This document shows, one piece after another, positions 7,890 to 14,061 of a stretch of DNA of 16,256 bases. The notes below the pieces were generated by a model that saw nothing but the letters and a program-made list of their open reading frames with translations, ran no database searches and had not been told where the DNA came from. Position 1 is the first letter of the stretch. Each line of letters begins with the position of its first letter. Both the position numbers and the translations under genes were made by a program. The DNA is taken from NCBI GenBank assembly GCA_963603365.1, contig CAVCMI010000005.1, forward strand, positions 1-16,256, in the 5' to 3' direction. This DNA is from F23-D06 sp963603365. GTDB lineage: Bacteria; Bacteroidota; Bacteroidia; Bacteroidales; WCHB1-69.

Positions 7890-9206
7890 ATGGCACGGAA
7901 ATTCAACAGCGAAATACCAGAAAATGACTTCTCTCCAGAGAGGAAGCCGCACGAGAACAAATTCGGAAACAACAAGTCAGGCAACGGCAAATATCGTTCA
8001 TTCCATACGGGAGACGGGCGAAAAGGCCGGGGGCATTCTGACAGAGACGGCGGCTTTTCCGGTTCAGACGACAACCGCAGGGGTTTCCGTCCGAAACGCA
8101 GAGAGCACGGCTCTTTCAATTCCGAAGAGGGACGCAGAAGTTTCCGTCCAGCCAGAAATCATGGCGAGGAGAATGACAAGCCCCGTTTCAGACGCGACAA
8201 TGACTCCGGCGAGGGCAGCTTCCGTCCGAGACGTAATTTCAGAAATGAGGAACGAAAGCCTTACCGAGGAAAACGCGACAACGGCCAGAACAATTACCGT
8301 CCCCGCCGCAATTTCAGGAGTTTTGACGACAACCCGGACGAGGAGAGACGTCCGCGCAGACGTGATGTGACTGCCGATTCGGATATCTTGAGTGAGATTG
8401 TCAACAAGCGAAGACGTGAAGGACGGCAATCCCCACAGAAGCAGAAGATACTCTCTCTCGAGTTTGCGGAACAGCATGGCCCCATCCGCCTTAACAAGTA
8501 CATAGCCAATGCCGGCATCTGCTCACGCCGTGATGCGGACGTGCTGATTGCCTCCGGCGCCATTACGGTGAACGGCGAGGTGGTGACCGAAATGGGACAC
8601 AAGGTGTTGCCGACCGACGAGGTGCGCTATGGCGACAAAGTGCTGCAGCGCGAGAAACCCATGTATGTATTGCTGAACAAACCGAAAGACTATATCACCA
8701 CAACAGATGACGAACGCGACCGGGCCAATGTTATGGACCTGGTGCGCAATGCTTGCAAAGAACGTATCTATCCCGTGGGCCGGCTTGACCGCGACACTAC
8801 AGGATTGCTGCTCTTCACCAACGACGGCGACTTGACCCGTAAATTGACACACCCGAGCACACAAATCGAGAAAACCTACCTGGTAGAACTCAACAAACCG
8901 TTAGCCGCTATCGATATGGCCGCTTTGCGCAACGGCCTCGAACTCGCTGACGGAGTCATCACTCCCGATGATGTGCAGTATGTTGAGGGTGCAGAATCGA
9001 AAAAAGAGGTCGGCATTACAATACATTCTGGCAAAAACCGCATCGTCCGGCGAATGTTTGAATTTTTAGGCTATGAGGTGGTGAAACTGGACCGCGTGAT
9101 TTTCGCCGGTCTTACAAAAAAAGACCTCAAACGGGGCATGTGGCGCTTCCTTACAAAACAGGAAGTCGGCTTCCTTAAGATGATTGCCAATCGTAAAGAC
9201 GTATAA
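7890..9206 (+). CDS. RsuA/RluB-family rRNA pseudouridine synthase with long basic N-terminal extension
   Basis: Converts a specific uridine to pseudouridine, most likely in 23S rRNA (RluB, RluE or RluF type) or 16S rRNA (RsuA type); the target base cannot be read from sequence. It has 438 residues. Residues 1-195 are low complexity, rich in Arg, Asn, Gly, Phe and Asp/Glu, and predicted disordered. An S4 RNA-binding domain runs from about 199 to 245, starting IRLNKYIANAGICSRRDAD. The catalytic domain follows, with the family motif GRLDRDTTGLLLFTNDGDL; Asp300 in GRLD is the expected catalytic residue. GKNRIVRRMFEFLGYEVVKL is the conserved C-terminal motif. E. coli relatives lack such a tail and are about 230-290 residues. 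ATG 7890 lies just after a -7 box. The U32 gene starts 30 nt after the stop, so they are probably cotranscribed. Confidence 0.93.
   Translation: MARKFNSEIPENDFSPERKPHENKFGNNKSGNGKYRSFHTGDGRKGRGHSDRDGGFSGSDDNRRGFRPKRREHGSFNSEEGRRSFRPARNHGEENDKPRFRRDNDSGEGSFRPRRNFRNEERKPYRGKRDNGQNNYRPRRNFRSFDDNPDEERRPRRRDVTADSDILSEIVNKRRREGRQSPQKQKILSLEFAEQHGPIRLNKYIANAGICSRRDADVLIASGAITVNGEVVTEMGHKVLPTDEVRYGDKVLQREKPMYVLLNKPKDYITTTDDERDRANVMDLVRNACKERIYPVGRLDRDTTGLLLFTNDGDLTRKLTHPSTQIEKTYLVELNKPLAAIDMAALRNGLELADGVITPDDVQYVEGAESKKEVGITIHSGKNRIVRRMFEFLGYEVVKLDRVIFAGLTKKDLKRGMWRFLTKQEVGFLKMIANRKDV
8085..8302 (+). repeat. Degenerate coding repeat, F/Y-R-P-x-R motifs
   Basis: Four copies of T(T/A)CCGTCC lie at 8085, 8142, 8220 and 8295, all in the same frame. 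They encode Phe/Tyr-Arg-Pro followed by basic residues (FRPKRR, FRPARN, FRPRRN, YRPRRN) at residues 66, 85, 111 and 136. The last two copies share a longer unit, (F/Y)RPRRNF. Spacing is irregular (57, 78 and 75 bases), so this is a protein-level motif repeat inside the disordered tail rather than a tandem DNA array. Confidence 0.7.
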
Positions 9207-9236
9207 CCGTTAAGAGACGGCCTTTGCAACGGACAG

Positions 9237-10520
9237 ATGGATGCCGATAATACGAATCAGCCAAATGCCATGAGTGACGGCAGCGTTGAGATCATGTCGC
9301 CGGTTGGCTCGTATGAGTCGCTGGCGGCCGCGATACAGGCTGGTGCCCATTCCGTCTATTTCGGAGTGGGCGCACTCAATATGCGTTCACGTTCGGCGGC
9401 AAACTTTACGTTCGACGACTTGCAACGGATTCCGGAAATATGCCGCGAACACCACATCAGTTCCTATCTGACCGTTAACACGATTGTTTACAACAACGAG
9501 TTGCAGCAGATGTGCGACTTGCTCGACCGTGCCAAGCAGTGCTGCGTCACAGCCATCATTGCCTCTGACATGGCGGTGGTGCAGTATGCCCGCCAAAAAG
9601 GGTTGAGCGTGCACCTCTCCACACAGTGCAACGTCACGAATGTGGAGGCCGTGCGCTACTATGCCCAATTTGCGGATGTGGTGGTCTTAGGGCGGGAGTG
9701 CAATCTACAACAGGTGGCGGACATTTGCCGCACAATCCGCGAGGAAAACATCACCGGTCCTGGCGGCAACCTCGTGAAGATTGAGATGTTTGTGCATGGT
9801 GCACTTTGCATGGCGGTGTCTGGCAAGTGTTACCTGAGCCTCGACACGTTCAATTATCCCGCCAACCGTGGGGCTTGCATACAGCCTTGCCGCCGTGCCT
9901 ACCATGTGCAAGATGCTGAAAACGAGGTTGACTTGCTCGTGGACAATAAGTATATAATGTCGCCCAAAGACCTCTGCACGATAGGCTTTCTTGACAAAAT
10001 AATACGCGCCGGCGTTTCTGTTCTCAAGATTGAAGGTCGCGGACGCTCTGCCGAATATGTGAAAGTTGTGACACAATGCTACCGCGAAGCGCTCCAGGCC
10101 ATAGATGACGGCACTTTCGGGACAGAAAAGACCGGGAAGTGGATTGAAAGGCTGAAGAGTGTCTATAACCGCGGCTTTTGGGACGGCTACTACCTTGGAC
10201 GCACAATGGGAGAGTGGTCAGAGCGTTACGGTTCACAAGCCACACGTGTCAAGCAGCATGTCGGCAAAGTCACCAATTATTTCAGCCGCATCGGAGTGGC
10301 GGAGATACAAATGGAAGAGGAGGAACTTTCGGTCGGCGACGACCTTCTGATTTTAGGACCCACCACGGGCGTGGCAGAAGTCCGGGTGACAGAACTGCGC
10401 TACAATCTTCAACCCGTCAGCAAAGTGCAGAAAGGCGTATGCTGTTCGGTGCCGGTTGGGGAGATGGTGCGCCGCGGCGACCAAGTCTATAAATGGATGA
10501 CAGTCCCTGACAGGTTTTAA
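9237..10520 (+). CDS. Peptidase U32-family protein, probable RNA hydroxylation factor (TrhP/RlhA-like)
   Basis: Member of the U32 family. Despite the peptidase name, characterised members TrhP (YegQ) and RlhA (YdcP) of E. coli are needed for hydroxylation of tRNA U34 and 23S rRNA C2501. It has 427 residues, closer to TrhP (about 450) than RlhA (about 650). The N-terminus has the family start EIMSPVGSYESLAAAIQAGA, then VYFGVG and MRSRSAANFT. The family signature EMFVHGALCMAVSGKCYLS lies at 183-201. Cys191, Cys198, Cys214 and Cys218 have the spacing expected for an Fe-S cluster. A small beta-rich C-terminal domain follows after about residue 335. In-frame ATGs at 9270 and 9294 are alternative starts; 9294 would remove a poorly conserved 19-residue leader. 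It follows the pseudouridine synthase by 30 nt, which supports a role in RNA modification. Confidence 0.88.
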   Translation: MDADNTNQPNAMSDGSVEIMSPVGSYESLAAAIQAGAHSVYFGVGALNMRSRSAANFTFDDLQRIPEICREHHISSYLTVNTIVYNNELQQMCDLLDRAKQCCVTAIIASDMAVVQYARQKGLSVHLSTQCNVTNVEAVRYYAQFADVVVLGRECNLQQVADICRTIREENITGPGGNLVKIEMFVHGALCMAVSGKCYLSLDTFNYPANRGACIQPCRRAYHVQDAENEVDLLVDNKYIMSPKDLCTIGFLDKIIRAGVSVLKIEGRGRSAEYVKVVTQCYREALQAIDDGTFGTEKTGKWIERLKSVYNRGFWDGYYLGRTMGEWSERYGSQATRVKQHVGKVTNYFSRIGVAEIQMEEEELSVGDDLLILGPTTGVAEVRVTELRYNLQPVSKVQKGVCCSVPVGEMVRRGDQVYKWMTVPDRF

Positions 10521-10592
10521 GGGCGAGGTGGCCGTGCGCGCCGCAGCCGTTTCACATTTTTTTGCCAAAGTACCGATATGTCAAATAAAGTG

Positions 10593-10600
10593 TATCTTTG
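10593..10600 (+). promoter_or_regulatory. Bacteroidota -7 promoter element, serC-serA
   Basis: TATCTTTG matches TAnnTTTG and is followed by CCACA. It lies 55 nt upstream of the preferred serC ATG at 10656, leaving an A/T-rich leader of about 45-50 nt. The reading frame open upstream (from 10578) passes through this box, so the first 26 possible codons are not part of SerC. Confidence 0.6.
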
Positions 10601-10655
10601 CCACAAATTCGACAAGACAATAACGTCTATTAAAAAACAACATAATTCGTTTAAT

Positions 10656-11762
10656 ATGAAAGAAGTACATAATTTCAATGCAGGACCTTGCGTCCTTCCG
10701 AAAGAAGCCATTGAATCAACAATCAATGCAATTCGTAATTTCGACAACACGGGCATTGGCCTGATGGAGATCTCTCACCGCACGCCGGGTTGGGAGCGCA
10801 TAATGGCAGAAACCCGTCAGCTCTGGCGCGACCTGCTCAACATCCCTGACGAGTATGAGGTGTTGTTCTTGGGCGGCGGCGCAAGCACCCAGTTCTTCAC
10901 AGTGCCTGCCAACCTGCTGAAGACGAAAGCCGCTTACCTGCAGACGGGAGTCTGGGCAAAGAAATCAGCCAAAGAAGCAAAGTTTTTCGGCAAGGTTGAA
11001 ATCGTGGCTTCTTCTGAAGACAAAACCTACAGCTACATCCCCAAGAACTACACCATCCCTACGGATGCCGACTATTTCCACATCACAACCAACAACACCA
11101 TCTATGGCACGGAAATCAAATACGATATGGACTGCCCTGTTATGTTGGTGGCTGATATGTCTTCAGATATTATGAGCCGTCCCGTTGACGTGAAGAAATA
11201 CGGCCTCATCTACGGCGGTGCACAGAAAAACGTTGGACCTGCCGGCGTGACGTTCGTTATCGTACGCAAGGACATCCTCGGTCAAATCGGCGACCGTGCC
11301 TATATGAATCCGCTGCCTACCATGGTGGACTACCGCACCCATGCCGCTGAAGAGGCCAAGAACATCTCTATGTTCAACACTCCTCCGGTACTGCCTATTT
11401 TCGTAATGCACGAGACCCTCTCATGGCTCAAGAACACCATCGGCGGCGTAGAAGCCATGAATAAGATCAATATGAAGAAATCCTCTATGCTTTATGAGGA
11501 AATTGACCGCAACAGCATGTTCGTCGGCACGGTAACCGACAAGGAAGACCGTTCTATTATGAACCATTGTTGGGTGATGGCTCCGGGATACGAAGACAAA
11601 CAGGACGCTTTTATGGCATTTGCTAAAGAACGCGGTATGATTGGCATCAAGGGTCACCGCTCCGTGGGCGGCTTCCGCGCCTCTTTGTACAACGCATGTT
11701 CTGTTGAGGATGTTGAGGCTCTCGTGGCTTGTATGCAGGATTTCGAAAAGTCTAACAAATAA
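10656..11762 (+). CDS. serC: Phosphoserine aminotransferase
   Basis: PLP-dependent cytoplasmic enzyme that converts 3-phosphohydroxypyruvate and glutamate to O-phosphoserine and 2-oxoglutarate, the second step of serine synthesis; it can also serve pyridoxal phosphate synthesis. It has 368 residues, as expected. ATG 10656 gives the family N-terminus HNFNAGPCVLPKEAIE. The PLP-binding lysine is Lys191 in YGGAQKNVGPAGVT. The phosphate-binding region GGGASTQF and the C-terminal substrate motif GHRSVGGFRASLYNA are present. It is followed after 14 nt by serA, so the first two pathway enzymes are made together; serB is not in the window. Confidence 0.97.
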   Translation: MKEVHNFNAGPCVLPKEAIESTINAIRNFDNTGIGLMEISHRTPGWERIMAETRQLWRDLLNIPDEYEVLFLGGGASTQFFTVPANLLKTKAAYLQTGVWAKKSAKEAKFFGKVEIVASSEDKTYSYIPKNYTIPTDADYFHITTNNTIYGTEIKYDMDCPVMLVADMSSDIMSRPVDVKKYGLIYGGAQKNVGPAGVTFVIVRKDILGQIGDRAYMNPLPTMVDYRTHAAEEAKNISMFNTPPVLPIFVMHETLSWLKNTIGGVEAMNKINMKKSSMLYEEIDRNSMFVGTVTDKEDRSIMNHCWVMAPGYEDKQDAFMAFAKERGMIGIKGHRSVGGFRASLYNACSVEDVEALVACMQDFEKSNK

Positions 11763-11776
11763 GCGCACCGTCAGAA

Positions 11777-12694
11777 ATGAAAGTCTTAATTGCAACCCAG
11801 AAACCCTTTGCCAAGGCTGCCGTTGACGGCATCCGCGCTATCGTTGAAAAAGCCGGTTATGAATTGGCTCTTCTCGAGAAATATGAAAAACCGGAACAGC
11901 TTTACGCGGCCGTAGAGGATGTGGACGCTCTGATTGTCCGCTCCGACAAAGTGACGGCCCAAGTGATTGACGCGGCCAAGAACCTCAAGGTGGTGGTAAG
12001 AGCCGGTGCAGGCTTCGACAACCTCGACCTCGCCGCTTGCACCGCTAACAACATCGTGGCAATGAACACGCCGGGACAAAACTCCAATGCAGTGGCTGAA
12101 CTGGCTGTCGGCATGATGATCTATATGGCACGCAACACGTTCAAACCCGGCACGGGCACCGAACTGAAAGGCAAGAAAGTGGGCATCCAGGCTTACGGGA
12201 ACGTTGGCCGCCTCGTGTCCGAAAAGGCTAAAGCCCTCGGTATGGAAGTTATGGCTTTTGACCCGTTCGTCCCGAAAGAGAAAATGGAAGCCGAAGGCGT
12301 TATCGTTCCTGCTACACTTGAAGACATGTACAAGAACTGCCATTACATCTCTCTGCATATCCCCGCTAACGACCAAACTAAGAAGTCTATCGGCAAAGGC
12401 CTCGTTTCTCTGATGCCGAAAGGCGGCTGCGTCATCAACACGGCTCGCAAAGAGGTCATCAACGAAGCCGAACTGCTGGAACTTATGGCAGAAAGGGATG
12501 ATATCAAATACTGCACCGACATTGCTCCTGATGCCATCGAAGAGTTCTCTAAATTTGAGAAACGCTTCTTCGCAACGCCCAAAAAACAAGGCGCCGAAAC
12601 GGCTGAAGCCAATATCAACGCAGGTCTTGCCGCAGCCAACCAAATTGTCAACTTCTTCGTCAATGGCGACAAGAAATTCCAGGTCAACAAATAA
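11777..12694 (+). CDS. serA: D-3-phosphoglycerate dehydrogenase, short Lys-type (no ACT domain)
   Basis: 2-hydroxyacid dehydrogenase that oxidises 3-phosphoglycerate to 3-phosphohydroxypyruvate with NAD+, the entry step of serine synthesis. It has 305 residues against about 410 for E. coli SerA; there is no C-terminal ACT domain, so feedback inhibition by serine is not expected. The dinucleotide motif is GIQAYGNVG (residues 136-144), with Ala139 in place of the first Gly of GxGxxG. The substrate-binding Arg is Arg224 in NTARKEVINEAEL. The position of the usual catalytic His (TPHxG) is Lys269 in ATPKKQGAETAEAN. This matches the Lys-type (type IIIK) enzymes described from Entamoeba histolytica and Bacteroides. 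Adjacency to serC supports the assignment over other hydroxyacid dehydrogenases. A hairpin terminator follows 17 nt after the stop. Confidence 0.93.
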   Translation: MKVLIATQKPFAKAAVDGIRAIVEKAGYELALLEKYEKPEQLYAAVEDVDALIVRSDKVTAQVIDAAKNLKVVVRAGAGFDNLDLAACTANNIVAMNTPGQNSNAVAELAVGMMIYMARNTFKPGTGTELKGKKVGIQAYGNVGRLVSEKAKALGMEVMAFDPFVPKEKMEAEGVIVPATLEDMYKNCHYISLHIPANDQTKKSIGKGLVSLMPKGGCVINTARKEVINEAELLELMAERDDIKYCTDIAPDAIEEFSKFEKRFFATPKKQGAETAEANINAGLAAANQIVNFFVNGDKKFQVNK

Positions 12695-12711
12695 TATCTG
12701 GAAATAATAAT

Positions 12712-12740
12712 AAAGGACGGGGAACCTTCCCGTCCTTTTT
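12712..12740 (+). terminator. Intrinsic terminator after serC-serA
   Basis: There is a perfect 10-bp inverted repeat: AAAGGACGGG at 12712-12721 and CCCGTCCTTT at 12729-12738. The loop is 7 nt (GAACCTT), and the descending arm runs into TTTTT. The T run ends directly against the first base of the tRNA-Arg gene at 12741, which is unusual. Confidence 0.85.
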
Positions 12741-12814
12741 GGCCCTGTAGTTCAGTTGAATAGAACGTCAGATTCCGGTTCTGAAGGTCGCGGGTTTGAG
12801 TCCCACCGGGGTCA
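12741..12814 (+). tRNA. tRNA-Arg (anticodon CCG)
   Basis: A 74-nt cloverleaf reading codon CGG. The acceptor stem GGCCCTG pairs with CGGGGTC (two G-U pairs). The D stem GTTC/GAAC and the anticodon stem TCAGA/TCTGA are perfect, and the loop TTCCGGT gives anticodon CCG at 12775-12777. A20 and C35, the arginine identity bases, are present, with discriminator A73. CCA is not encoded (CTA follows). Two oddities: position 19 is A (loop AGTTGAATA) and position 56 is T (TTTGAGT), which would replace the G19-C56 tertiary pair with A-U; and the T stem GCGGG/CCCAC has one C50-A64 mismatch. No -7 box is visible immediately upstream. Confidence 0.92.
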
Positions 12815-12837
12815 CTACGAAATGGTAAAGCGCCAGA

Positions 12838-13971
12838 ATGAGAATCGCTGTCAATACACGATTGCTGCTGAAAGACAAACTGGAGGGGATAGGTTGGTTT
12901 ACATTTGAAAGTCTGAAACGCATTACCTGTTCCCACCCAGAACATACTTTCTATTTCATCTTCGACAGAAAATATGACCCTCGCTTTGTCTTTGCCGACA
13001 ATGTTGTGCCTGTGCGGGCATTCCCCCCTGCACGCCACCCCTATCTGTGGTACGCCTACTTTGAGTATGCCATCCCGCTTGTACTCAAGAAACTGGACCC
13101 CGACCTTTTCTTCTCCCCCGACGGATGGCTCTCGTTGCGCACTGATGTTCCGCAAGTGAATGTTATCCACGACCTTAACTTTGAGCATCGCCACGATTTC
13201 ATCCAAGCTAATCATCAGGATTATTATACACGCTTTTTCCCGAAGTTCGCTAAAAAAGCCTGCCGCATTGCTACGGTGTCCGAGTTCTCCAAACAAGATA
13301 TCCACCGGTTTTATGGTATCGATGAGAATATAATAGATGTGGTATATAACGGCAGCAACGACAATTACAAGCCGTTAACCCTGACGGAACAGCAGAAAGT
13401 GAGAAACGAGTTTACAGACGAGTGTCCCTATTTCCTGTTTGTCAGTGCTATACACAAACGCAAGAACCTGGCCAATATCTTGCGCGCTTTTGATGCCTAT
13501 AAACAAAAGACAAAGTCAAACGCTAAGTTCTTGGTCGTGGGGGCGCGTGCCGGACTGCAGGGGGATATAGACGAAGTGTATCAGCGTATGGCTTTTTCGG
13601 AAGATGTGATTTTCACCGGGCATATCGTCTCTGAAAGGCTGGCTGTCCTTATGGCTTCGGCGATTGCGTTGGTCTATGCCTCCTATTTTGAGGGCTTCGG
13701 AATTCCGATTGTGGAGGCATTCCGCGCCGAAACACCCGTCATTACCTCTAATGTCACTGCAATGCCTGAAGTGGCCGGCGATGCCGCCCTGCTGGTAAAT
13801 CCGGATTCGGTGGAACAAATTGCAGATGCGATGACGCAATTGGAGACAGACGAAACGCTACGCCGATCTTTAATAGAAAAGGGAAAACTGCAAGGACAGA
13901 AATTCAGTTGGGATCAAACTGCTGACCGACTTTGGCAATGCCTTGAGAAAGCAAAGGCGGATGCCCGATAA
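12838..13971 (+). CDS. GT4-family glycosyltransferase
   Basis: Retaining, GT-B-fold glycosyltransferase, probably transferring a hexose such as mannose or glucose from a nucleotide sugar onto a cell-surface glycan or glycolipid. It has 377 residues. The N-terminal half starts MRIAVNTRLLLKDKLEGIGW, with the Gly-containing donor/acceptor loop, and contains the conserved VIHDLNFEH segment. The C-terminal Rossmann half has FLFVSAIHKRKNLANILRAF, then FTGHIVSERLAVLMASA and the E-x7-E motif EGFGIPIVE (Glu285 and Glu293), followed by TSNVTAMPEVAGDAALLVNP. No membrane segment is seen, so it likely works at the cytoplasmic face. ATG 12838 is only 23 nt after the tRNA-Arg end, with no separate promoter box. 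No other glycan genes adjoin it, so the acceptor is unknown. Confidence 0.9.
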   Translation: MRIAVNTRLLLKDKLEGIGWFTFESLKRITCSHPEHTFYFIFDRKYDPRFVFADNVVPVRAFPPARHPYLWYAYFEYAIPLVLKKLDPDLFFSPDGWLSLRTDVPQVNVIHDLNFEHRHDFIQANHQDYYTRFFPKFAKKACRIATVSEFSKQDIHRFYGIDENIIDVVYNGSNDNYKPLTLTEQQKVRNEFTDECPYFLFVSAIHKRKNLANILRAFDAYKQKTKSNAKFLVVGARAGLQGDIDEVYQRMAFSEDVIFTGHIVSERLAVLMASAIALVYASYFEGFGIPIVEAFRAETPVITSNVTAMPEVAGDAALLVNPDSVEQIADAMTQLETDETLRRSLIEKGKLQGQKFSWDQTADRLWQCLEKAKADAR

Positions 13972-14061
13972 CGTTGGAAAAGGAGAACTGATCCACATCC
14001 CGAAGTGAGTTGGGGTCATTGCTGACGTCACACTTGACGAATTGTTGTGTGTTTGCTGCTG
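13972..14061 (+). other. Intergenic region between convergent glycosyltransferase and metG
   Basis: 90 bases with no coding or RNA gene that I can support. An imperfect stem (AAGTG at 14003-14007 with CACTT at 14031-14035, and GTCA/TGAC inside) could form, but there is no T run on either side, so I do not call it a terminator. Confidence 0.5.

Noticed and set aside
8085..8302. CRISPR-like or tandem DNA repeat
   Set aside because: Only 8-base identities at uneven spacing, all in frame and coding; explained as a protein motif repeat.
7846..8370. Second plus-strand frame overlapping the N-terminal tail of the pseudouridine synthase
   Set aside because: It begins in the promoter region and is Thr/Ala/Arg-rich. 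The other frame continues into an S4 and catalytic domain, so this is a shadow caused by low-complexity codons.
10521..10577. Terminator after the U32 gene
   Set aside because: A GC-rich stretch followed by a T run is present, but I could not draw a continuous stem longer than three or four pairs next to the T run.
10578..10655. N-terminal extension of SerC
   Set aside because: It includes the -7 box at 10593 and lacks similarity to the SerC N-terminus, which starts at 10656.
11786..12643. Open frame of 285 codons on the minus strand inside serA
   Set aside because: Mirror of the serA codon pattern, rich in His/Phe/Val/Asp without motifs.
12343..13305. Open frame of 320 codons on the minus strand
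   Set aside because: It runs across the end of serA, a terminator, the tRNA-Arg and the start of the glycosyltransferase; no real gene would span these and its translation resembles no family I know.
12741..13971. Integration of a mobile element at the tRNA-Arg gene
   Set aside because: No integrase, no repeated copy of the tRNA 3' end and no composition shift is visible downstream; the next genes look chromosomal.
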